A stretch of DNA of 64,000 nt from Bacteroidetes oral taxon 274 str. F0058 (GTDB lineage Bacteria; Bacteroidota; Bacteroidia; Bacteroidales; Paludibacteraceae), in assembly GCA_000163695.1 (NCBI GenBank), contig GG774889.1:1261941-1325940 (forward strand), in the 5' to 3' direction. Position numbers and translations under genes: made by a program. Positions 25,908 through 33,202 of this stretch are shown in pieces. Under the pieces are notes generated by a model. It had not been told where the DNA came from and did no database searches. It was given only the letters and a program-made list of their open reading frames with translations. Position 1 is the first letter of the stretch. Every line of letters begins with the position of its first letter.

Positions 25908-26792
25908 TTAATTGGCTCTCGGGTGAGTATTTTGGTATAGCTTTTGCAACTCCTTGAAAGAGGTATGAGTATATACCTGTGTGGCAGCAAGCGACGAGTG
26001 TCCGAGCAATTCTTTGATAGAATTGAGGTCTGCTCCGTTGTCGAGCATCGTGGTAGCAAATGTGTGTCGCAGCGTATGAGGCGAATGCTTGGTTTTGGTA
26101 GTGATAGAGCCAAGCTCACGTGTAACGATATTATATACAGCCTTGTCGTATAGTTGCCTGCCGTGCTTGGTTACAAACAGGTAATCATTGTCTGTCGTTA
26201 TTCGTTTTTGCCTTATAGACAGATAGTGTTTTATCTGGTTTTCGAGTGCTTCACCGAAGGGGACAAAACGTTCTTTGCGGCGCTTGCCTAAAACCTTTAT
26301 TGTCTTACGTTCGAAGTCTATATCGCTTATTTTGAGCTCTATCAGCTCCATACGCCTTATTCCTGTCTGGTAAAATATCTCTATCATAAGAGCATTGCGT
26401 GCTGTCTCAAAACTGTCGTCAGGCAGAATCTCGTCCGTACCCAAAAGGTTGATATCTTTTTCGGTAAAAAATACGGGCAGGCTTTTTATTATCTTGGGAG
26501 CAACTACGTCGACCGGACTGGAATCAATTATATTCTTTTGTAGAAGAAATTTGTAGAAAGACTTCATCGAAGATAATTTGCGACACACCGAACGAGACGT
26601 TATCTTGTTTACACTTATGAGCTCGGCAATCCACAAACGAATATCGTCTATTTCCGCTTTCGATATATCGGTACTGTTGTTTATCCTCGAATAGTATGCG
26701 GTAAATTGGTTGATGTCTTTCCGATACGAAGAAACAGTACGAGATGAATAATTTTTCTCATACTGTAAGTATCTTAAATACTCTTCTAACAT
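25908..26792 (-). CDS. xerC: Tyrosine recombinase XerC
   Basis: A 294-residue site-specific recombinase. An N-terminal SAM-like core-binding domain (1-100) begins LEEYLRYLQYEKNYS. The catalytic domain has the first Arg in TGIRRMELIEL, the HxxR box in PHTLRHTFATTML, the His in LGHSS and the nucleophile Tyr in QVYTH. It resolves chromosome dimers at dif with XerD at the division site. No dif site was seen nearby. It lies 12 bases after rpsU, so the two are co-transcribed, an arrangement I know from other Bacteroidota. XerC rather than XerD is by context and length. Confidence 0.92.
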   Translation of the reverse strand: MLEEYLRYLQYEKNYSSRTVSSYRKDINQFTAYYSRINNSTDISKAEIDDIRLWIAELISVNKITSRSVCRKLSSMKSFYKFLLQKNIIDSSPVDVVAPKIIKSLPVFFTEKDINLLGTDEILPDDSFETARNALMIEIFYQTGIRRMELIELKISDIDFERKTIKVLGKRRKERFVPFGEALENQIKHYLSIRQKRITTDNDYLFVTKHGRQLYDKAVYNIVTRELGSITTKTKHSPHTLRHTFATTMLDNGADLNSIKELLGHSSLAATQVYTHTSFKELQKLYQNTHPRAN

Positions 26793-26804
26793 AAAAATAT
26801 TTTG

Positions 26805-26996
26805 TTATTCTTCTTGTGCCTTAAGTTGTTGAACGTAGACGGCGTGCATTTTTGCCTCACGTTTCACAACCGACGGTTTGTGAAAAGCCTGACGGCGACG
26901 GAGCTCTCTTACCACACCTGTCTTCTCGTATTTGCGTTTGAATTTTTTCAAGGCTTTTTCGATAGCCTCGCCCTCTTTAACTGGTACTACAATCAT
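26805..26996 (-). CDS. rpsU: 30S ribosomal protein S21
   Basis: A 63-residue basic protein with VPVKEGEAIEKALKKFKRKYEKTGVV and a following RRRQAF helix, the standard S21 sequence. It sits in the small ribosomal subunit near the mRNA exit and helps initiation. First gene of a minus-strand run rpsU-xerC-ketosynthase-like-rlmL, with a strong promoter 86 bases upstream. Confidence 0.97.
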   Translation of the reverse strand: MIVVPVKEGEAIEKALKKFKRKYEKTGVVRELRRRQAFHKPSVVKREAKMHAVYVQQLKAQEE

Positions 26997-27081
26997 TTAC
27001 TTGCGTCTAAAATTTTAATAAGTTAGAATTTTATTTTTTGTTAATTTTATCAATCGTTTACAACTGCTTAAAACAGCGGTG

Positions 27082-27112
27082 CAAAGGTAATACTTTTTTT
27101 GTTTATACCAAA
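27082..27112 (-). promoter_or_regulatory. Promoter of the rpsU operon
   Basis: TTTG (27112-27109), 19 bases, then TACCTTTG (27089-27082) on the minus strand: a perfect match to the Bacteroidota housekeeping promoter. Confidence 0.75.
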
Positions 27113-27150
27113 CATTTACTAAAACAAAAACGCCAAATTCATAAAAAGAA

Positions 27151-28392
27151 TCATATCAGGTAGCCAAAAAAGAGATATCCGAGCAATATTGCAGACAATA
27201 CGGCAACCAAATCCGCCAGCAATCCGAGTGCCAAAGCGTTACGTGTCTTGGTGATGCCTACCGAACCGAAATATAGAGCAAGGATATAAAATGTCGTGTC
27301 CGACGACCCTTGCAGTATACAGCAGACCTTGCTTACAAACGAATCGGCTCCGTAGGTATTCATCGCTTCGAGCATCATACCGCGGGCACCACTGCCGCTG
27401 AGCGACTTCATAACAGCCGTAGGCAAAGCCGGTACAAAATCGGTAGGTAGATGACAGAACTCCAAAAACTTACCAATGCCTGCAAGCAGAAAATCCATTG
27501 CTCCCGAAGCACGAAACATACCAATAGCCACCAAAATGGCTATAAGAAAGGGAATTATACCGACGGCGACTTTAAAACCTTCTTTTGCTCCCTTGATAAA
27601 AGCATCGTAGACATTAACCTTACGAACGGCGGCAGCAACGATAAACGAACAGATGATACCGAGAAGTATGGTGTTGGACACTATCTTCGAATAAAAGCCC
27701 ACCTCCTCGGGCGACATCGACGAGAACGCCCAAATCATAAGACCAAGCAGAGCAACGATAGAGGCTATGGTAACGACGATAGCCCGTTGAAACAGATTTA
27801 TCTTCTGCGATACAGCCACAGCTATAAGCCCCACAAGCGTAGAGAAGGTAGACGCCATTAGTATGGGCAGAAACACGTCCGTCGGGTTTTGGGCTCCCAT
27901 CTGTGTCTGATACGTAATGACGGTAACGGGTATCAGAGTAAGTCCTGCCGTATTGAGCACAAGGAACATCACCATAGGGTTGGAAGCAGTATCTTTTTTC
28001 GGGTTCAGCTCTTGAAGTTCTTTTATGGCTTTCAGTCCGAGGGGCGTCGCCGCATTATCGAGTCCGAGCATATTTGCCGAAAAATTCATAAACATAGAAC
28101 CAAGAGCGGGGTGTCCGGGGGGAACATCGGGAAAAATCTTCGAGAAAAAAGGCGAAGTAATCCGAGCCAAGAACTCTATGGCCCCGCCGCGCTCACCTAT
28201 CTTCATTATCCCCAGCCAAAGAGTAAGCACGCCCGTAAGCCCTAACGATATTTCGAAACCCGTCTTGGCATTGGCAAACATTGCGTCCATCACGGCATTG
28301 AGGCTATTGCCATCGCCTGAGAAGATAGTAACCAACACTGACGTCATTATGGCAATGAGGACAAAAGCTATCCAGATATAATTCAAAATCAT
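27151..28392 (-). CDS. Fused SpmA/SpmB-type nucleoside recognition membrane protein
   Basis: A 413-residue membrane protein of two gate domains in tandem. The N-terminal half has LSLGLTGVLTLWLGIMKIGERGG-type and ANMLGLDNAATPLGLKA sequence as in SpmA. The C-terminal half has VGIIPFLIAILVAIGMFRASG and LPTAVMKSLSGSGARG as in SpmB. In Bacillus the two proteins affect spore maturation; in non-spore-formers such as this the cargo is unknown and may be a nucleoside or small solute. The fusion is usual in Bacteroidota. Ten or so helices. Confidence 0.9.
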   Translation of the reverse strand: MILNYIWIAFVLIAIMTSVLVTIFSGDGNSLNAVMDAMFANAKTGFEISLGLTGVLTLWLGIMKIGERGGAIEFLARITSPFFSKIFPDVPPGHPALGSMFMNFSANMLGLDNAATPLGLKAIKELQELNPKKDTASNPMVMFLVLNTAGLTLIPVTVITYQTQMGAQNPTDVFLPILMASTFSTLVGLIAVAVSQKINLFQRAIVVTIASIVALLGLMIWAFSSMSPEEVGFYSKIVSNTILLGIICSFIVAAAVRKVNVYDAFIKGAKEGFKVAVGIIPFLIAILVAIGMFRASGAMDFLLAGIGKFLEFCHLPTDFVPALPTAVMKSLSGSGARGMMLEAMNTYGADSFVSKVCCILQGSSDTTFYILALYFGSVGITKTRNALALGLLADLVAVLSAILLGYLFFGYLI

Positions 28393-28422
28393 ATTAGTTT
28401 CAATTTACAAAATTGATTATAA

Positions 28423-29199
28423 TTACCGTTTCTGCAATATAAGGCGAGAAAACATTCCATACAGGTCTGCCACATCGCCTGTATTGCCGAGCATATCGAG
28501 ATGGCGGGCGATGGTCTGCGTGTCGCCTCGTTTTGCAGGTCCCGTCTGAGCCTCGGCAGGCGACATATATTTGAGCTTATCGACCGTCTCCTGTATGAGC
28601 GGTAGCAGCACATCGTAGAACCGTAGATTGTCGGCGTGCAGTACGTCGTCGGCAACCTGCCATAGATAGTTCGCAAAATTGCACGCAATGACGCCCGCCA
28701 AATGCACACGCCGTCGCTGTCGGCTGTCGACATCGAATACTTTGAGCGACAGACGGCGGGCAAAATCTCCTATACGCCGTAGATTGTCGGCACTGTTGGC
28801 TTCCGTGAATATCGCCACACGCCCGAAATCGACCATACGACCGCGAGTAAATGTCTGCAATGGATAGAGCACTCCATAGTTGCTTCGCTTTCCTTCAAAA
28901 ACGGCTATATCGACACTCCCCGATGTGTGCAGGTGTATCCCTGCATCTGTTTCTACATTGTCGACTACCTCCGGCAGAGCGTCATCTGAAACGGCATAGA
29001 TATAAAAATCGGCATTGGGGTAAATATCTCGGTAGCTATCGGTATGTTCGGCTCCGACCTCAAGAGCCAGACTTTCGGCTTTGTGGGCATTCCTACCGAA
29101 TATTTGCAGGACGCAGCAACCACACAGCGGCAGACAGTGTGCCAACTGCCACGCTACATTGCCTGTACCTATTATAACGGCTTTCTGTAACATTGTCAT
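28423..29199 (-). CDS. DUF2520 Rossmann-fold oxidoreductase-like protein
   Basis: A 258-residue protein. The dinucleotide-binding loop GTGNVAWQLAHCL starts at residue 11, and HTSGSVDIAVFEGKRSNYGVLYPLQTFT follows the fold. A helical DUF2520 C-terminus has HLAGVIACNFANYLWQ. The shape is that of the ProC/F420-dependent oxidoreductase superfamily, cytoplasmic. The substrate is unknown. It lies 30 bases upstream of the SpmA/B gene and is transcribed with it. Confidence 0.88.
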   Translation of the reverse strand: MTMLQKAVIIGTGNVAWQLAHCLPLCGCCVLQIFGRNAHKAESLALEVGAEHTDSYRDIYPNADFYIYAVSDDALPEVVDNVETDAGIHLHTSGSVDIAVFEGKRSNYGVLYPLQTFTRGRMVDFGRVAIFTEANSADNLRRIGDFARRLSLKVFDVDSRQRRRVHLAGVIACNFANYLWQVADDVLHADNLRFYDVLLPLIQETVDKLKYMSPAEAQTGPAKRGDTQTIARHLDMLGNTGDVADLYGMFSRLILQKR

Positions 29200-29355
29200 A
29201 AAAAGTTTATTCTACACGGGTTAAATTCGATTTACAAAGAAAAGCGTACAAAGATACTAAATAGTTTCGAGTTGTATACGCAGCCATTTCATAATTTTAG
29301 TTATTCGAAGTACAAATAGCTGCCGTCGGCAACGGATAATTCGTAATTGTTTTAT

Positions 29356-29363
29356 TACCTTTG
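29356..29363 (+). promoter_or_regulatory. Promoter -7 box for rpoN
   Basis: TACCTTTG lies 33 bases before the rpoN start, with no clear -33 box. Confidence 0.5.
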
Positions 29364-29396
29364 TGCCTCGATTTATTTTTAATAAAGTAAAAAAAT

Positions 29397-30881
29397 ATGT
29401 TGAAGCAACGACTCTCGATAAGTCAGAGACAGAGGCTGTCGCCTATGCAGATACAGGTAATACGTATGCTCGGCTACTCTACCGTAGAGATGGAGGAGAT
29501 AATCAACAAAGAACTCGAAGCCAACCCTGCACTCGAAGAGAGCGACGGGGACACCGTAAGCGACATTAGCCTCGATGCGAGCTCCGATACCGACGACAGC
29601 GAGTTCGGCGACGACGACGGCTCCGCAATGGCTGACGACATCGACATAATGGAAGCAGACTCGTATTACAACGACGATAACGGAGCCTATTCGATAAAAA
29701 ACAACTTCGACGGGCAACGCGATACGATGCAATCGCCCGTATTCTCTGCCGAAGAGTCGTTTGCGGAGAATCTCTTCGGGCAGATAGACGAGACATCGGC
29801 AGACGAAAAGACAAAACAACTCGCACGTTATCTGGTAAGCAGCCTCGACGAAAACGGTTATCTGACCAGAAGTTTGGCAAATATTGCCGACGACCTTATG
29901 TTTTCGATGAACGTAGAGGTGTCTGAAGAACAGCTTTCCGAAGCTCTCGATATAGTACGGCAACTCGAGCCGGCAGGTATCGGAGCTCGCAATCTACAAG
30001 ACTGCCTATTAATACAAATAGGTAGAAAACACAGTAATCCGAGCACCGAATTGGCAACTATTATATTGAAAAAATATTTCGACCAATTCACAGAAAAAAA
30101 ATACAATTACATCAAAGATAAGCTAAGCGTAACCCAAAATGAGCTGGAAGATGCAATAGCGGAGATAACAAAACTAAACCCCAAACCCGGTAGCGAGTTA
30201 AACGCAAGCAAAGCCTCCGATGCCGCATCGCAGATAGTGCCCGACTTCACCGTGGAGCAATACAACGACAATCTGTACGTTTCGCTCAACGGATTCAACT
30301 ACCCGAAGCTCTCCGTAAGCAGAGCGTACCGTGAGATGCTCCAAGAGCTTGCAGCAAGCAACCACAAAGACAGTCGGACACAGAAAGCGATAGACTTCAC
30401 CCGCCAAAAGATAGACCAGGCAGATACATTCATAGAGTCCATAAGACAACGTAACAATACTCTTATCCGCACGATGATAGCCATAGCAAACAAGCAGCGG
30501 GCATTTTTCTTATCGGGCGACGATACGCAGCTCGTACCGATGAGACTCAAGGACATCGCCGAAATATCGGGATACGATGCCTCGACAATATCGAGAGTTA
30601 CCAACGGCAAATACGTACAAACGTCATATGGAGTGTTCCCACTACGGTATCTATTCTCGGAAACCATACATACCGATAGCGGACAAGGGGTGTCCAGCAA
30701 GAAGGTGATGTCCGTCATAAGAGAGACGGTAGACGGAGAAGATAAGCATAACCCTTTGACGGACGACCAAATAAAAGAGCGCCTCAATACGGAAGGCTAC
30801 CGCATAGCACGCCGTACAGTAGCCAAATATCGCGAACAGATGAATATACCCGCAGCAAACAAACGGACTCGAAAAGATTAA
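29397..30881 (+). CDS. rpoN: RNA polymerase sigma-54 factor RpoN
   Basis: A 494-residue sigma factor. The Gln/Leu-rich activator-interacting region opens the protein (LKQRLSISQRQRLSPMQIQ), an acidic linker (about 45-95) follows, then the core-binding domain. A helix-turn-helix (LKDIAEISGYDASTISRVTNGKY) and the C-terminal RpoN box ARRTVAKYRE (471-480), which reads the -24 element, complete it. It directs polymerase to promoters that need an AAA+ activator. No activator gene is visible in this window. Confidence 0.95.
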   Translation: MLKQRLSISQRQRLSPMQIQVIRMLGYSTVEMEEIINKELEANPALEESDGDTVSDISLDASSDTDDSEFGDDDGSAMADDIDIMEADSYYNDDNGAYSIKNNFDGQRDTMQSPVFSAEESFAENLFGQIDETSADEKTKQLARYLVSSLDENGYLTRSLANIADDLMFSMNVEVSEEQLSEALDIVRQLEPAGIGARNLQDCLLIQIGRKHSNPSTELATIILKKYFDQFTEKKYNYIKDKLSVTQNELEDAIAEITKLNPKPGSELNASKASDAASQIVPDFTVEQYNDNLYVSLNGFNYPKLSVSRAYREMLQELAASNHKDSRTQKAIDFTRQKIDQADTFIESIRQRNNTLIRTMIAIANKQRAFFLSGDDTQLVPMRLKDIAEISGYDASTISRVTNGKYVQTSYGVFPLRYLFSETIHTDSGQGVSSKKVMSVIRETVDGEDKHNPLTDDQIKERLNTEGYRIARRTVAKYREQMNIPAANKRTRKD

Positions 30882-30903
30882 GTAAAATATACTTATTTAT
30901 TAT

Positions 30904-31545
30904 ATGACAAAGGCAGCGAAAATACTATCCATAATATTTCACCCCGTATTCGTAACTCTGTACTGTATGGTAACTCTTTACATTACAACAGATATTGCCG
31001 AGACTCTCTCTACGGTAGACAACATACTCGTATTCTCACTGATAATATCTTTCACCATAATCGTACCCTGCCTCGCTATATGGATACTATACACGAGAGG
31101 TAAAATAAGCGACCTAAATCTGTCTGTCCGCCACGAACGTACACCCATATATCTGATATCTATGACATCGGCTCTGGTATGTGCTTACCTTATGTTTGCT
31201 TTTTTGGATATATATTTTTTCGTATTTTTCTGGGTATTCGCAATACTTTCCGTAGCACTGACCGCCTTGGTAAATCTGTGGTGGAAAATTTCGATACACA
31301 GCTGCGGTATGGGTATACTGTGCAGTTTTATGGTACTTATGAGTATGCTTTATTCGATAGATATATTATGGTTGTGCGGCTCTCTTTTCGTTGCCGGAGC
31401 TGTAATGACCTCCCGATGTCTGCTCGGAGCACATACGGTAGAGCAGACACTAACGGGCTTCGGCGTCGGTTTGGGGTTCGGCTTAATTCCTTTGGGTCTC
31501 CTGTTGTGTGTTATCAATAATTTTCTTACCTTTGCAGCCTGTTAG
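30904..31545 (+). CDS. PAP2-like integral membrane protein, degenerate phosphatase motif
   Basis: A 213-residue protein with five to six helices and no signal peptide. It shares the shape of PAP2 lipid phosphatases. A KISDLNLSVRHERTP segment is in the place of motif C1, SIHSCGMG replaces the PSGH motif, and SRCLLGAHTVEQ stands for the SRxxxxxHxxxD motif. Two of the catalytic His/Asp positions look altered, so activity is doubtful. Follows rpoN by 22 bases on the same strand. In Bacteroidota such proteins are often just called PAP2 superfamily. Confidence 0.7.
   Translation: MTKAAKILSIIFHPVFVTLYCMVTLYITTDIAETLSTVDNILVFSLIISFTIIVPCLAIWILYTRGKISDLNLSVRHERTPIYLISMTSALVCAYLMFAFLDIYFFVFFWVFAILSVALTALVNLWWKISIHSCGMGILCSFMVLMSMLYSIDILWLCGSLFVAGAVMTSRCLLGAHTVEQTLTGFGVGLGFGLIPLGLLLCVINNFLTFAAC
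31504..31534 (+). promoter_or_regulatory. Internal promoter for the FKBP lipoprotein gene
   Basis: TTG (31504-31506), 20 bases, then TACCTTTG (31527-31534), inside the end of the PAP2-like gene. Confidence 0.45.
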
Positions 31546-31646
31546 AAAATAAAAAGATAACGGCTTGGCTTACGGAGCAATATCTTTTAAAAGAAAAAAT
31601 TTATTACAAATTTTCGCAGATGTTGAACAATTCAGGACAAAAGATA

Positions 31647-32180
31647 ATGAAACATAAAGTATTGTCGATATGTATATTGGCTGTATTACTCGCCGGCTGC
31701 AAAGAGGATTTTTCGGTTTGGAAGAAATATAACGAAGATTGGCTCGAAAACGTAAACAAGCCATACATAGAGTCGTTAAGGGACGCCCCCGTCAAGGAGG
31801 GCTACATCTCTGCCGGTATCACGGAGTCGGGCATTCAATATATCATACGCCACGAGGGATTCGGCAAGACAGCCAAACTAAGTTCGCTGGTAACGGTTAC
31901 ATACGTCAACCATCTGATAAACGGCACGACAGTAGGGACAGTATCGAAAAAGACCTCTATAGAGGTAAAAAAGTTCTCCGCCGGATGGCAGGAGATGCTT
32001 TGCGACCGCGGACTGAAAGAGGGAGCTAACTTCACCATATACATTCCCTGGCATCTGGCATTTGGTAAAGCGGGGCAGAAGCAGGCAGGTATATCGAAAT
32101 ATTTCATACCTCCATACTCGGTAATAAGGTGCGATATGATAGTTCATGAAATACGCAATTTCCCGCCCGACGCCAAATAA
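31647..32180 (+). CDS. FKBP-type peptidyl-prolyl isomerase lipoprotein
   Basis: I start at the second ATG (31647), which gives MKHKVLSICILAVLLAGCKE with a lipobox Cys at 18. An earlier ATG at 31620 adds nine residues. About residues 85-175 form the FKBP domain: SSLVTVTYVNHLINGT, a WQEML helix and FTIYIPWHLAFGK with the final IPPYSVIRCDMIVHEI strand. Several substrate-pocket aromatics differ from FKBP12. Acts in the periplasm on exported proteins, presumably outer-membrane ones. The next gene encodes a barrel. Confidence 0.85.
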   Translation: MKHKVLSICILAVLLAGCKEDFSVWKKYNEDWLENVNKPYIESLRDAPVKEGYISAGITESGIQYIIRHEGFGKTAKLSSLVTVTYVNHLINGTTVGTVSKKTSIEVKKFSAGWQEMLCDRGLKEGANFTIYIPWHLAFGKAGQKQAGISKYFIPPYSVIRCDMIVHEIRNFPPDAK

Positions 32181-32228
32181 CGATACTTAACAGAGTTACC
32201 CACAAATAAGATTACACACCCAAAATAT

Positions 32229-32936
32229 ATGAAAAAGGCATTCATTGCAATATTATCGTTGATATTGACAACAAATATATTCTCGCAAAAGATAGAAATA
32301 GGCTTCATCGGGGGCTATCATCATACTTTTCCCCACGCCTTCACGAGCGGCGATATCGACGTTGTCCGCTTCAACCCGCGTTCGGGGGCAGGCTTTGTCG
32401 CCGGCGGCTATTTCGGATGGAACTTTTACAAAGACTTCGGAATGGACTTCCAGCTGCTATACACTATGCGTTCGTATTCGTTCAATATGTCGTACAACAA
32501 CGATACAACACGAAAATATTCGACGATATTCAAACGTCAGGTATTCAGCATAGAATTGCCAATACATATCAATTACCAATTTAAGGTCAACGATGACCTG
32601 TCGGTATACCCTGTGCTCGGTGCGACAGTTAGTATGGGCATACACGGCAAAGACCTCGCATACGAAGACTCAGAGTATCGTAAGCCGATAAACAAAGAGA
32701 CAGACAGCGGCGAGCTGTTCGGTAAAAGCGGCAGAATGTACCGTTTCGAAGTTTCGCCCGAAATAGGAGTACTGTTCAAGTATAAAAATTGGGGTATCCG
32801 CCCTATGTATTCGGTCGGGTTACTCAATCGCACGCGTAAGGAGTTCGATTGGACATATCCTCTGCCGAGCGGGCAGACAAAATTTTTATTCAACCAAAGG
32901 GCAACACTATCCGTCATCTACACTTTCAAGTTGTAG
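32229..32936 (+). CDS. Outer-membrane beta-barrel protein (porin family, PF13568-like)
   Basis: A 235-residue precursor with a signal peptide ending NIFSQ. The mature protein is a run of amphipathic strands (KIEIGFIGGYHHTF, FGMDFQLLYTMRSYSF, FSIELPIHINYQF) and ends with the strand ATLSVIYTFKL, which has a hydrophobic C-terminus typical for BAM targeting. It lies 48 bases downstream of the FKBP lipoprotein gene and is probably expressed with it. A terminator follows. Ligand unknown. Confidence 0.82.
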   Translation: MKKAFIAILSLILTTNIFSQKIEIGFIGGYHHTFPHAFTSGDIDVVRFNPRSGAGFVAGGYFGWNFYKDFGMDFQLLYTMRSYSFNMSYNNDTTRKYSTIFKRQVFSIELPIHINYQFKVNDDLSVYPVLGATVSMGIHGKDLAYEDSEYRKPINKETDSGELFGKSGRMYRFEVSPEIGVLFKYKNWGIRPMYSVGLLNRTRKEFDWTYPLPSGQTKFLFNQRATLSVIYTFKL

Positions 32937-33014
32937 ACGTGGAGTTGTAATATTAAATTAGAGAAATAAACCAATTTTCATAATTATCATTTTAAACTTT
33001 ATTGTTTAAGTTGT

Positions 33015-33048
33015 CAGAGGTACGATGCGATATCATACCTCTGTTTTT
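33015..33048 (+). terminator. Terminator after the barrel gene
   Basis: Stem CAGAGGTA (33015-33022) pairs with TACCTCTG (33036-33043), followed by TTTTT. Confidence 0.85.
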
Positions 33049-33150
33049 ACTTTTATTTTCCAATCTTAATTGCTCGGTAAAAATACACTTCAGACAACAA
33101 AAATCCACCCCTGTAATCATCTGAAAAACAAGCATACGGACATCGTGGTA

Positions 33151-33168
33151 TTTCCGATGCGTCGGAAA
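33151..33168. other. Short hairpin between converging genes
   Basis: TTTCCGA (33151-33157) and TCGGAAA (33162-33168) flank a TGCG loop. No T tract follows in the minus direction, so it is a weak candidate for ending the lamin-tail gene transcript. Confidence 0.35.
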
Positions 33169-33202
33169 AATTTTCATTAACCAAACTCGCTATATCAATT
33201 TA

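Noticed and set aside
25886..26119. N-terminal extension of the ketosynthase-like gene
   Set aside because: These codons lie inside xerC in another frame and give Ser/Arg-rich shadow sequence; the ATG at 25885 is the natural start.
26997..27150. dif site near xerC
   Set aside because: I found no 28-base dif-like palindrome with XerC/XerD half-sites in the region.
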